The position numbers were made by a program, and so were the translations under genes. Of a stretch of DNA of 64,000 nucleotides, positions 11,225-23,495 are shown piece by piece. The stretch comes from Owenia fusiformis (lineage: Eukaryota; Annelida; Polychaeta; Sabellida; Oweniidae): contig CAIIXF020000003.1 in NCBI GenBank assembly GCA_903813345.2, positions 18,180,931 through 18,244,930 of the forward strand, read 5' to 3'. How positions within the stretch are numbered: the first letter of the stretch is position 1; every line of letters starts with the position of its first letter. The notes beneath the pieces are model-generated. The model was given only the letters and a program-made list of their open reading frames with translations, had not been told where the DNA came from and made no database searches.

Positions 11225-11970
11225 TGTTGAGAACAGTATTTCACAATGCTGACAGCCCAAGATTTATTAGGTACATCCTGAGGTCAGTTCTGTTTATAAA
11301 CATGCTCCTGATATGACTGGATCTAAATATGTAAATCAGCTTTCCTGTAATCAATTATAGCCAGGTGCATGACGAAGGTCCAACGTTTGTCTGTTCTTGC
11401 ATTATCCTGACAATGACATCATTTCTATCTTTAGAACTCTATGTAATAAGTAACCAATCAGAGTCAATGATGAGATGCGTTTTGTTAACGTTTCAAATGG
11501 TATATAAGTTGTGAATGAATGTAAGATCAGGGTGAAGAAAATGATAGTGGAAAGATGGTGGGAAGATAGTGGAAAAGAATCTGAAAACTTACAATCGTCA
11601 TGATGTCGGAAAATAAGTCAAGGAGCCGAGGAAAGGAAATGGAGAAAACTAGGTAAACGAGGATGCCAAATTTAACATTGGTCTGACAGAGTAAACGAAA
11701 GTGAAATGATTTAACGTAAATATTATTGTTCACATGTTCACAGTTGATTAAAGGTTACGCATTAATAAAGTAATTGTATTATGTAACTTATATTCGTTAT
11801 TCATATTTGCGAGTACGGTAAGACTAGACGATCTAAATATCTCTCACAGCCAAGCATTTTCATCTCACAGCCAAGCATTTTCATGGCACAGCCAAGCATT
11901 TCGTATTATACAGCCAAACAATTCAAACATTAAATTAATCATTAATAGGTGGCAAAAACCACGTATAACA
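11225..11970 (+). repeat. 3' LTR
   Basis: This 746-bp copy appears identical to the 5' LTR. It carries TATATAA at 11501-11507, AATAAA at 11764-11769 and the 21-bp repeats at about 11842-11901. It is followed directly by the target duplication AATG. Confidence 0.95.
11764..11769 (+). terminator. retrotransposon polyadenylation signal
   Basis: AATAAA lies in the 3' LTR downstream of the TATA box, in the position expected to end the genomic transcript at the R/U5 border. The equivalent in the 5' LTR is at 2227-2232. Confidence 0.6.
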
Positions 11971-12496
11971 AATGTATGAAGTGTGAAAGTTCAGCAGTCA
12001 AACGAAACTCCTAGGGTTCTTGCTTACCCTGATTTTTTTGTTTAAGGAAACATACAAGTATGGCTCTATGGTGGTCTCTATTTGGTTGAGCATCACGCTG
12101 TAGAATGACTGATCTATATCAGAGGATTATACACTAGTCAATGGGCCTAGTTAGAGAGTAATATCCTAGCCAATATGCAAAGGGTATATAATCATAGGCA
12201 CCAGTCTGCTTAACATGCAAATAAATGCACAAGTTCATGCAAATTCAAGTGAACAAATGCATGTAACAAATACAACTTGTTTTCCCTTGATATCACTTTC
12301 ACTTATTCAAGTTCATACTGTAAAGTCTATGTCACGTCACCCTTGATTCCAGGAGATTTTCTTTTGCACTGTACTCCCTTTGACATGGCACCCGGAGGGA
12401 GGGGGGGGGGTCAACTTTTCCAAACATCATCATCAAATTGTTCTTTATTTCTCAGGATTACAAACATATTGGCAAATAGATAAAAATCTCTCAGAC
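11971..12496. other. non-coding AT-rich DNA
   Basis: No gene is visible. Two ATGCAAAT octamer-like words occur near 12215 and 12238, and a G10 tract lies at 12401-12410. Confidence 0.5.
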
Positions 12497-12521
12497 AAAG
12501 ACGAAGCTTTCTTTTAAGAAG
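12497..12521. repeat. 25-bp sequence paired inversely with 15719-15743
   Basis: The reverse complement of this site matches 15719-15743 over TTAAAAGAAAGCTTCGTCTT (20 bases without mismatch) plus a few more after a 1-base indel. The two could be inverted repeats of a 3.2-kb element or two copies of one palindromic MITE end. No target duplication was identified. Confidence 0.5.
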
Positions 12522-15500
12522 CTAAGTCGAACAAATTCAAAGAGTAACTGACTCCCAGATCTGTAACTTTATGATGTCTGAAGAAATGGACCCCTGGTAA
12601 TCCCCCAACAGACAGCCTTGAGTCATCCAGAATTAATACATCAGAAGTTATAACCCAATGGTAGCCAATTCACTTAGGAAGAGATCTACACCAATATCTT
12701 GGAATTATTTCCTGCTATTCTAAACTAATACTGAAGCAATAGACTAATTCCCAAACACTTATTGGATATCAGGGGCTATTAGTCATTTAAGTCATTTCTA
12801 CTGTCCAACTGGGAGCTCTCAAGTGTGAGTCTAGAGTATGACCCCCTAAAACGATGATCAGCTCATGTACATGAGGAGTGTCATACCTAAAATCAAAGCA
12901 TAACTTTGGGCTCATTACCCCATACGTGTGTATGTATTCCTATTTACCAAGCTAATTCTGTTTTGTTTGTCAGTTTTTATATTGATTGATTGGTTTCAGT
13001 TCAAAATGATAACCTAATGAACATATCAAAATATTACAGAAAGAAGTATAGACAAGGATTACAACTTCTGATAAATACAACAAGGCATTAACACGCAAAA
13101 TGTCACTACCTGCCATTTGTGACAGATACCAACCACTGAATGCTGTTACAGATACCAGTTACCAACCACTGGACACCAACCGCCAAACAGCAACCAAAAA
13201 AGTTGGAGACTTATGGCGTTGACATGAAAATATGAAGACTAAAATGTTTCTCTTTGAAGTGTTTATATAAATTATAAATTACTTTTACCGTTTATTATAT
13301 TCCAATGCACATATTGATATTTACAGAAATTAAACAACCTGAATAAGCAGAAGATTCAATCATCTAATTGATATGATACACTTTATTGATTTTTGCTGCA
13401 AAAATGCATAAAGTAAACAAAATAGATAATTTACACAAATTAATAATTCAATTTTCTATGATGAATATTGTAAAGTAAACATGAAAGTAAATTAATATTG
13501 GATACAATTATGATATCAATTTGATACAAAATAATCTTAGTTCATGTACAACTTATTCTGATACACGTATTATCAATTTTATTGCATGTTTACAAGGCTC
13601 ATCAACAAAATAAAACTGTGAAGTGAAAGTAGAAATGAACCTCTGAAAATGTGCAGATTGTCAAAAGAAGTAGAAAAACTGAGATGTGTCAAAATACACT
13701 GAATACTGATACATTACAAAATGTGATTTAATGGAATAATTTCTAATTCCAAATGAACACTTCTTTAACATCATACATTACCTCATCAAAATACTTTACA
13801 AGTCTAGGTTATCTTTAATACTTACATGAGGTTAATCTCAAACAGATAATCCCTTAATCTCACTTTAAAAAGCCTACTACTACTATATATTTCTTTTATT
13901 TCTACTACTAAGATACCTCTTGAAGAAATGATTAACAAAACAAGTAGTCAAGAATGTTACTTATCAGTTTCAAATACCAGGATACAGAAAAAACACTCAT
14001 TTTTAGCCTAGAGCTCTTGTTCTTACAAAAAGTTCCCAAACTCTCTAAAATCTTTCAAATTATATCAAATTATTGGATAATTCCTACCATGATACATCAC
14101 TTAAATCAAAAATGATTTATTTGATTAGTTTCCGGGTATGAAAATAATATTGATGTTTTCTGGTTGAATTTATTGCAAGGACTATATCATGATTCAAGAA
14201 AAAATACATTCTATGACTTCCTATTTGTTAATGAGTGGTAAATGATAACATATTTAAAACATGATACTTTATATTTAAGGAAGCTTTCTATGGAAACTAA
14301 GCGACGTTGTGTCATACACGAATGTACCTAGGGTATCTTGATCCAAGGTATTTCTGGAGGATTTATACACATACTATACAGGATACTGGTGTAACAGTTT
14401 GACCTAGGAACCGTGAACGAATACCAAAAAAGCTCAACATTTTTGCTATGTTGGATTGCTGAGCAGTATTGAACATGAAATTGAATTCACCTTGAAAATG
14501 ACAAATCTGGAACTTCTGTCAATGACAATTTGTCACCATATCAAGAAAAACATACATGAAATTCAAATAATATTACAAAAATGTGATCAAGGACATATTT
14601 TGGGTTTTACAGTAAAAATTAACTTCATCGGTCTGTACAATGCCTTGACCTTGCTCAATTGAACAGGTGCTGCCCCCTTTATTCTCCAACCACAGGCCAT
14701 AATGAGGATGTTTAGAAATAGCTGCACCAAGGATAACAGGGAATAATTAATAGATTCATTACCTAATTGCAACTTATCTCAAGGATTTCAGAAATAGTTC
14801 AAGATATTAGCATCTACTGTAGATAAGATAGGAATAACCACCTTCTAATGAACCCTATCTATCAAAATCAAGTTTTAACAATATTTACCTGCTACATCAG
14901 AAACAAAGACTCGTAAACCTGCCTATCTTAGACAGATCTTACCGGATGTACAGAAAAGTTGTTAGACAACTTGGATCTAAGCCCCATGGCACAACAATTG
15001 CACCATTTGAGAACATCAGTTATCATTCAGTTCACATTTTCCAAAAAAATTAGAAAAACAATTTGTGGAAATGTTATTTATGAATCATTACAATGTTAAA
15101 AAATATTTTGATTTCGAACTATGTATTCTGTCATAATACATTAATATCCACCTTAAATTTTGACAATTATTAACTTTTTCATTAAATATTGTTGAAGGAA
15201 AAAGTCAATGGAAATACTCAACATGCAGAACCACTAAATACAACTATTCAAAAAGGGTCGATTTTAGGTCAGCAAAGAGGGATGACTTTAGATGTTACTC
15301 AATATCCAAATTGAGGCAATGCATGGTTTTATGACAACTTGGATCCAAGCCCAATATCACAATCAAACAGTAGAAGAGATTAATTAAATCAGTACATATA
15401 AATGATATTGACATGTATTAGGGATTAACAGATTATCTGATTAATATGAGATAAGATTAACCAGTGCATAACTGGATTAATAGTTCACAATGTATCTACT

Positions 15501-15718
15501 TGAAGTGACACTGACATTATGGTCACCCCCTCCCCCTCACCCTCCCACAACCACATAAACCCAATGGCTTGTAGAGATCATGTTTTGAATAGGAAATTAA
15601 TGTGGTCAATACAGTCTAAATTGTACTTTTTTTGAAATTATCCAAGGTGGGTTTTTGGTTTGGAAATAAGGAATGTTTAACTTTAGGAAAGTCTACCCTT
15701 TCTCATAGTTTGGTTTTA
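12522..15718. other. AT-rich non-coding DNA
   Basis: No supportable gene or RNA is visible. Short ORFs here show no recognisable domain. The only clear item is a dispersed repeat at 13073-13125. Confidence 0.5.
13073..13125 (+). repeat. dispersed repeat shared with 51656-51708
   Basis: The two places share a stretch of about 53 bp containing GCAAAATGTCA and ACCTGCCATTTGT with only a few differences. Both are followed by CCAAACA/CCAACC-rich sequence. The family is unknown to me. Confidence 0.6.
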
Positions 15719-15746
15719 CTTCTTTAAAAGAAAGCTTCGTCTTATT

Positions 15747-16013
15747 ATACTGAAACCTGTGAAGTAGAACACCTCTAGAAGTGGAACACCTCTATAAGTA
15801 GAACACTTTTCAGAGTTCCAAGACCAACTGACTTAATATTAAAAGAACAAGTACAGTTATACCTGCAAAGTGGAACACCTCTGTTTGTGGAACACTTCAG
15901 AGTCCCATGTCCAACTTACTTAATGTTAAATGTACTTCAGTAAGTGGAACACCTCCGAAGTGGAACACTTTTAGAACTACCAAAGGTGTTCCATTTAGAC
16001 AGCTTTTACTGTC
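15747..16013. mobile_element. pogo/Tigger-like MITE (GTGGAACACC family), copy A
   Basis: The ends are ATACTGAAACCTG and a degraded inverse, CTTTTACTGT. Inside, the 12-bp motif GTGGAACACCTC recurs at least six times with variants. The same motif and CAGTA(A/G)AACCTG ends occur at 47853-48688, and related ends at 38868-39010 and 40420-40603. TA flanks and these ends suggest a Tc1/mariner-pogo origin. No coding remnant is present. Confidence 0.6.
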
Positions 16014-16248
16014 CTAGACTCTGAAGTCATCTCATGATACTGGAAAGTTAAAATGTTCCTTATAGAAGTTAAGTTGAAGAAAATCATGCAACTTTTTCTT
16101 GTTCAGATCATCTTGGATTTCACTGGTATGAGGTTGACTAGAAGGTGAGTATGCTTTCAGAAACAAAATTCATTAATTATGGGAGTTTTGCAACAAGGCC
16201 CTGTTATCTCCCTCCATAGATCAAAGAAAAGGTTGGAAAGAAAGACTA

Positions 16249-16272
16249 GGGAAGGGGGAGGGTGGGAGGGGG
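16249..16272 (+). other. G-quadruplex motif
   Basis: Five G-runs of 3-5 are separated by loops of 1-2 bases (GGG at 16249, GGGGG at 16254, GGG at 16260, GGG at 16264, GGGGG at 16268). This meets the usual four-run rule. No adjacent gene is known. Confidence 0.7.
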
Positions 16273-17391
16273 AGGTCAGTGACTTTATAGATGACTAAAT
16301 ATCTGGCTGCACTTAATAATTTCACTTTTGGAAAATCTGTAGCAATTTCATGATCAACTTAGCATCTAGGGTTTATTACTTCATCTTACAAACATTTTCT
16401 TTCATCCTTGTCATAAATTATGAAATATTATCTTACAAACCTGCCCCTAAATTTCTTGCTGATTCAAGCCAGTCTTTACCGATCTCTCAAAATATGAAAC
16501 ACATCTTTCATTTTCTAGCACATCTGTATAATGTGGGTCATCAACTATATGTCTGTTTGCTTTATTCCATGCTGTTTCCACTTCACTTCAGAGGATTTCC
16601 TTTTTTAAAACAAGATCCACATGACATCTTCGCAAAGGGGTGAAGCTTAATAATTTGGTATTTGTTCTGTGCCAGCAAACATCAGAGGGTGAAGATTATA
16701 CAATAAGCAGCCAGAATTTTACAATGTTATGTCTGTGATCTAACATTGGTTAATAGCGCATATGGCCTGTTAATTAGGTTTAGATAAGTAAAATATTTGA
16801 TACAAGTCATTATTAAATGTAATTCTATAAATAAATACATGTAAATCTATTCTTGCTAGCTACTAAGAGGATATTTGATTGGAAGAGGTGCTATATGTTT
16901 TACATCCTTGGAACACAGGGCTACATGACTCGTTCCTCCTTCTTCTAAGGAACAAAGATATTGTAGAACTAATAAAGCCCTGTGGTCAAATGATGGATAA
17001 AGCCAGGCATTGTGCATGTGAAGCAACATCTCACCAAGACTTTGTAAAGATAAATTCATACAGACATTCAATTGAAGAAAAATTAGCCATCTGCGAAACT
17101 AACAGATAGCATATTTATAAAAAAATCTTCCCTCAGATATTTCAGGTCATGCTCACTTTCTAAGATAGACATTGTAAACATTGATAAATCTTGGCAAAAC
17201 ATTTTGTTTTACATTAGACGACTGCTTAACACTTCAGCTTAACTTGGTTTTACTCTTATTAGGTGACTGACTTTAATCATCTTCATGAGATACAAATATC
17301 TATTATAGTCTTTACCTAAAACTGTCTTATAAACCTACATATGGATTATATTTTTGAGCCCTATATAATCTTGCCTGGGAGTCAAGTATAT

Positions 17392-18187
17392 GGGGGGGGG
17401 GGGGGGGGTTACACTGCCTTGGATCAGGACTAGTCCTTTATTAACATATGTAAACCATTCATAGCTGGGTTTAATCTATCTGCTGGGAATGTTTGCTCTT
17501 GAACAGAATTTGAACAGTGGGGAGTTTTGCCATCTTGATCCATCAAGGTAGGAGCGAATTATAGAGAGGCAATGAAATTAGTCTTGCTTCAAGACTGTAT
17601 ATGCCCCTCCCCCCCCCCCCCGAATATACTATGTAATTCACCTTGACCAATACAACACACTGGTGAAGTAGTTCAGGGAGGGGTCTGTTTTTAGAACCAT
17701 CATGACTTATGATTTTGTCCCATTAGTCATTGTTCGTCAAGATGTAGCCATCGTAAGTTACAATTGTAGTAAAAACAAACCCTGAGGCTACAAGAAAAAC
17801 TACAAGAAAATTAGATACTTCAAAGAAAATGATTCAAATGGGCAGGACATGATGTTGACCTTAAGTCCAGGTATAAGATAAATGTTTACATGTTCTTATC
17901 ATAGTTCTAATCATGGAAGATTAACAGAAGTAGTCAGGATTGACAAACTCAGTTTGATATCAATTATATAAGATAACAACAATATTTCTGACACACTTCT
18001 TGTCTTCTACCCCCCCCCCCCCCGACATATTTTGGTTGAAACATATGGTGACTATTATAGCATAAGGCTCCCACCTCCCCTTTATAAACCTACAACTACA
18101 TGTGTGAGTTTGGATATCAGTTGTTTCTTGGTTCTGGGCCTTAGACTTTAGTATTACATGGGCATCCCCAGGAGAGGGGGGGGGGGG
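17392..18187. repeat. cluster of long G and C homopolymers
   Basis: Four tracts lie within 800 bp: G17 at 17392-17408, C13 at 17609-17621, C14 at 18010-18023 and G12 at 18176-18187. Lengths may be unreliable in the assembly. Confidence 0.75.
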
Positions 18188-19393
18188 TGCATAGAGTATT
18201 TTTGAGCCAATCCCTGGAGATTTCATTATTAGTGTTGAGGAGAGGGAGATTCAGAAGAAAGAAGAAATATGTGCTCTGGGCGAAAGAGGTGGAGAAGCTC
18301 GCTTCAAGTGCAATCCATGATGATGGAGACCTTCGGAAAAATCCTGGGGACACCCTTGTACTATGAGATGAAAGCATAGCATCCCCAAGAAATGAAGCTT
18401 GAAGGCCTTGAACAACTTTGCATATCATCTTTCAAGGTTTTGGAAACTATTCTTTCAGTAAGTTGTTTTTTACAAAAGTGCCAAATTAATACAGGCCACA
18501 TTTCTAGAGCAAGATTGATGTCCATGTTAGCATGTGCTAATAATGTACAGTCAAGCGCACTGCCCCGGAAAAGTAAACTGGCCAATGTTAATGAATATAG
18601 AGACCTCTTCAAGTTGAAACATTTTTTTGGAGCTGTGCACGTACTGTTTTAATTTAAGATCCCTGGATGCTTACTTCAAAACAAAAGATTAAACTGACAG
18701 CTGATTAAAAGTCTCTTGAAAAAGTCTACTATAATCATATTCTAATATGAAAGTTGTCTTAAAAATTATCAAGAGCCAATTTTTCTATTAAGTTAAATTC
18801 TAAACAAGATTAGGTTCCTGTCAAAATATAAAAGAACATAATTCTCTTTCATTATTTCTATATCCTAAAAATAACAAATACTGTACAATACAAAAAAGCA
18901 AAAATTAAAAATTACTCTTGCTTCTAAACTGTGTACCCCCAATGTAGGCCATAAGGACCAGTCCGCTGGTCATTACCAGGTTATTTTTGATACGGACCAG
19001 TTGATTTTTTCACTAGGTGTAGGAAAATAACATTGCAACTGGTCTGTAATGCCATTTTGACCAGGAGGTTTAAGATCCTTAGGGTCTACTACACTGCCTC
19101 CACCCCTATGTACCTTCCAACATAACACAAGTACACAGAGGCATTAACAGGTTTGTCATTGACGTGTTTTAAAATTGACATGATTTCAGGGAAACATATA
19201 AAAGTTGTTTTCAAGTAAACATGTTAAAGATGTTTTAAAGTGAGGATGAATACATATGTAAGATGGGTCAGACATATGTTGACTTACCTCAGGATCTTGT
19301 ATATCATTCGTCATCTTTGATAATACAGTCTGTCTATATTCATGTAATAACCCAATTCCTTCAACTTTTCACATGTAATAACCTAATTACTTC

Positions 19394-19500
19394 AATGTTT
19401 CATCTTATATCAGCAAGTAGACCTTGAATGTTTTATATTATAAACATTTACTTTAATGTTTCATATTATAAACATTTTCTTGAATGTTTCATATGATATC
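19394..19500 (+). repeat. degenerate 28-33 bp minisatellite
   Basis: AATGTTTCATATTATAAACATTT-like units recur with AATG starts at 19394, 19427, 19455 and 19483. The last two intervals are exactly 28 bp. Copies are AT-rich and diverged. Confidence 0.6.
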
Positions 19501-22500
19501 AGTATGTGAGTTTTAAACTTTAACTAGAATGTTTTAAATTAAAACAGTTTTTCCTTCAATATGTGATATAAGAACCAAGTCCCAAATCGAATTTCAAAAA
19601 CTCAGCTGAAATTGCATGTTGCTCAAATTTGTTTCAAAACTCATGAGATAGCAAGTTCAGTCCAATCCACAATGGCATAAATCACTTATTGTCATATTGT
19701 AATCCTATGCTTCACAATGTTAATTTACTGACCGATTTAATCCAGTCTCAAGTGAATACTTGTAGACTTTTTGCAACTGAAGCTGTCTTGTGGTCTCTTG
19801 CAAAACCAGCTATATCAACATGAGAATCTCCCCTACAGGCGGTAGGTCAAAAGTCCACTAGACTAAATCCCTCTATTATAACTAATTAATAACATCCCTA
19901 TGTCCTTCTAATTTTCAATTGATTAACTGTTCAGTGATAAAATCCTTCAAGCTCCTATGCTATAAAGATTAAGTTGAAATATCCTCGATGCTTTCAATCT
20001 ATTATATATCCTAAAACTTTCAGAGGCTCTCCAGTTTAAAAAAAAAGTTTTGAGGACCTATTGTTTGCTTGAACACCGATTTATGAGTCAATCAGTGTAT
20101 AATATCCAACAATTAAACCGTCCACAGTATTATATCCTTACAATCTAAATTACTTGAAGTAAAAATAAAATATGTTTTTAAGTTCTGAGTACCTCCTGTA
20201 CACTTTATTTAAACACTGGTTATTGAATGATGGAATAGTAGAGTATCCTGGCACAGTGGAGTACCATGTAGTTGTGTTGCCTCTCATGGGAGAAGTTCTG
20301 AGTGATCAAAACCACAGACTCTATGAGTCTGATCTACCTAAAGAATACAGTGGTGGAACTAGGAAATAAAAGAGAAACTCCAAATAAGGATTTCAATGTT
20401 TGATTACTATTTCCTCAAAGATTTGTATATACAATGAATATGTGAATGAATTGTCAATATTTGGACAATTTAAGAATATTGAAGGTATCATCTTTAAATA
20501 TTGACATTTTTTTTAATTCTTCTGAATCCATCCCTGTTTTTGGACAAACCCTTGCATAAATTTTAATATTTGAAAATTCAGTATAGACAAAACAACTTAA
20601 TTTAACCACAATTCAAAGTTCAATTATGCGCAAACAAAAACTTAATAAAAATGAAACCCCCACACTAAAAATAATAAAACTATATTTGAGTTGGAATTTT
20701 TGAAAGGGTTCCAGAAATCTGTCTCTCAGATGGTCATCTGTATAATCTACTAATCAAGTTAGAGCAAGCGTTTAACAATTACTTCATTCTCTGTCAATTT
20801 ACTGCTAATTGTGGTGGTCAATTATCAATAAAATACAATTAATAGATTATATCATTTCCCATATGATATGAAAATATTTAATTCATGAAAATGCAGGCCT
20901 CTGATTGGTTAATTAGAGTGAGGTCATCGAGACTTGTTTTTTGAAATTATGAATCATTTTCTACGAACAATTTATTCAAATAATGTTCTCATTCAAATAC
21001 AAAGCAATTTGTGAGCATTATTAGAAAATAAACAATAAAGTGGCAAATAGACATTAATCATGTTTTGTTCTGATAATCAAGAGACATTCACAATAGCAAT
21101 AAATAATCAGCTGCAATATAAACAACAATGAAACCTGTATTGTATGAATGGTAGACATTATTGAGTTCCGGAATATAATTGTCACTTTAAAAAGGAAGTT
21201 ATTTCTTCAGAAAGTGCAAGGTATTCATTAAAGGTATTATCAATTGTGTGCAACATTTTTAGAGTGACCCTTTTCTTTAGGCTGTTTATTTCATTTGTTT
21301 ATTTTTGACAATTCATGTTTCCTAAATAAATAAATAAAACAACAAATTTGGAATTTCTTGCAAAATAACTGTGGGACAAAATCTAAGATATTATGGCCAA
21401 AAAGATTGTGTAGGTGACGGGTATGCAAATCGCCACACATTGATACTAACCAGCCCAAAATGAGAGTTGAATACACAAAAGCATTTAGCAAAAGGATAGG
21501 GAAGCTTCCAGTAAATGGAAAGCCAGAGGAATCAGACACAAGACACCAGTGTAAGAACTGAATAACTTAGCATGGAGGATCAGGTATAAAACATCCAATA
21601 ATTAAAACCATGTGAAGCACAGTTTTTTAGACAGATATAATGATTCTTACTGTGAGTAAATGAATACCATGACTTTCCTTGCAAAATACTGGTTCTATCT
21701 GACCTCTACTATCAAATTAAGCTTTAAACTAGTTCATGCAATTCAATTTAGGTAGGCAGAGTGGCATAACTCCCCAGCATTGAATCAAGAGGGTGCCACA
21801 CCTACTAGCTTTTGGAATAGCCTCGTGTCCAGCTAGCTGAAAACCAATTTGGACCCACCTGAAAATCTATTCTGACCAACTTTAGAAAGGATTGTAAAAA
21901 TGAGAAATTTGCATCTACTGAAAACATTCTGGGGAGAATACTGTATTAACATTGCCCAAACATTGGTCAAAATGACATTAAATGTTATGATGTCAACCTC
22001 TTCATTCTAACCACCATTACCATTATTAGGTAGATTCGGCCACAAGGAAGTAAATAGAGCAGTCACGTACCTATCTATCTATCCAATAATTTTGTTAATT
22101 TTCAAAAATTGGTCATTTTGCATGAATCATCCAATAGGATTTGTGGAAGGTGGTAAACCAAAGGCAATTTGTGGATTATATGGTGAAATTAAACTAGATA
22201 AAACCACATTTTCTCAGAAAAATAAGGTCACTGTACTGTTAAGTACAAACATGGCACTTGCTACATTCAAGAAATATTAAGGTGATGCGATACTGAGGTA
22301 AGTCTGTGTGATGCAAATTCTGTGCATTCTGATACTCATCACATCTTTCTGTTTTCAGACAATCAATTGAAAGAAACTGATAGAAGACTGTTTCCTCATA
22401 ATATATTCACTGTGCACTTTATATTACCCAAAAACCTCTCTGTCAAACTACTTTCTTGAAGAGAATAAATGCTGGGGATGCACAATACATGAAACCCACC

Positions 22501-22702
22501 ATATTATATAGGGTGTCTCAAAAAAATGTACCCAAAAGTATATCATCACCATTGACAAACCAATCAATATTTTCAGACATTTTTTGCATGGTCTTGTAGA
22601 TAAAAGATGAAAGTTTTTTCCCCTATACACAGTTTTTAATTCAGTTTTGCCTTTTTTGATACTTTAACCCGTTACCTTTTACACCACATATTCAATGTAA
22701 CC

Positions 22703-22870
22703 TCATATTTCGATGACAGTCTGCATCCTTACTACTACATTGTTCATCACATTTAATATATCTGGTGGAATGTTTTGATTTCTGTTCGGATACTGGAAGT
22801 TAAGTTGTTCTAGGTCTCTTAGCTTGGGTTTAGCATAAAATGGTCCTTCGAATAGCCTCAGAGAAAAAAG
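22703..22870 (-). pseudogene. Tc1/mariner transposase C-terminal remnant, left arm
   Basis: The minus strand from 22816 to 22703 reads DLEQLNF, then IPPDILNVMNNV and RMQTVIEI before a stop. This matches the usual tail of mariner/Tc1-type transposases (DLxxLK..., IPPxxLxNVMxN, CIE). The catalytic domain is missing and no start is present, so it is a fragment. Confidence 0.7.
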
Positions 22871-23139
22871 TATGGGCCGTCAAATATGGTGAATAGGGAA
22901 GCCCTTACAATGTCTTATAGCCCCCTTATACAGAGAGGTCAGAGGTTCAAGAAACTGCATTGGCTGTGATTGTAGTGTAGCTTTTGTTGTGTGTATCAAT
23001 TTGAGACCACTGTGTTTTCATTTGGATATCATTTGGTCTCCGGGCTAGCCTACCTAACTCTGGAAGGTAACTCCTGAATCATTTGCCGATAATTGACCTG
23101 ATTATCTGTGTTTGTTCTGCCATCGTCATCCTCAAACAT

Positions 23140-23307
23140 CTTTCTCTGTGGCTATTTGAAGGAGTCACAGTTTTAATGCTCATTCCAAGCAAAAAGACCT
23201 AGAACAACTTAAGGGCAACATCCAAAGAGAAATCCATTTATTCCACAGGAATTATTATCAAATGTGATGAACAATGTAGCAGTAGGCTGTCATCGAAATA
23301 TGAGGTT
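23140..23307 (+). pseudogene. Tc1/mariner transposase C-terminal remnant, right arm
   Basis: The plus strand reads FLCGYLKE (compare the FFLWGYLK motif after the last catalytic Asp), then DLEQLKGNIQREI and, after a frameshift near 23239, IPQELLSNVMNNV. It has an in-frame stop and the frameshift. It is the inverted counterpart of the left-arm fragment. Confidence 0.7.
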
Positions 23308-23495
23308 ACGTCTATTATGTGGTGTAAAAGGTAAAGGGTTAAAGCATCAAAAAGACAAGACTGAAATAAAAATGGTGTATTGAGGAGAAAACTTTCATGT
23401 TTACTCTACATGACCATACAAAAAATGTCTGAAAATATTGATCGGTTTATCTGTGCTCTTGATATACTTTTGGGTACATTTTTTGAGACACCCTG

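Larger units (their letters stand above)
1688..11970 (+). mobile_element. complete Ty3/gypsy LTR retrotransposon with chromodomain
   Basis: This 10,283-bp element has all expected parts in order: 746-bp 5' LTR (TGTTGAG...TATAACA), primer-binding site 2 bp later, one gag-pol ORF, a long 3' non-coding region, a polypurine tract and a 746-bp 3' LTR. Target duplications AATG flank it. By eye the two LTRs are identical along their whole length, which means too little time since insertion for mutations to accumulate. The domain order protease, reverse transcriptase, RNase H, integrase places it in Ty3/gypsy (Metaviridae). The integrase GPY/F module and terminal chromodomain are chromovirus-like. 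No env ORF is visible. I cannot place it in a named clade without a tree. Confidence 0.95.
16014..22508. other. AT-rich non-coding DNA
   Basis: No supportable gene is seen over 6.5 kb. The longest ORFs (up to 97 codons) lack recognisable motifs and overlap ORFs in other frames. The region could be intronic or intergenic. A G4 motif, homopolymer tracts and a minisatellite are listed separately. Confidence 0.5.
22509..23495. mobile_element. Tc1/mariner-derived foldback element
   Basis: Terminal inverted repeats begin AGGGTGTCTCAAAAAA and run inward for roughly 350 bp on each side with moderate divergence. TA dinucleotides flank both ends (22507-22508 and 23496-23497). Both arms carry the end of a transposase gene, so the element looks like two 3' halves joined head to head around a short centre, not like a simple internal deletion. 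Confidence 0.75.

Noticed and set aside
16879-17109. 76-codon ORF as a host exon
   Set aside because: No known motif, an overlapping 71-codon ORF on the other strand, and no coherent neighbouring exons.
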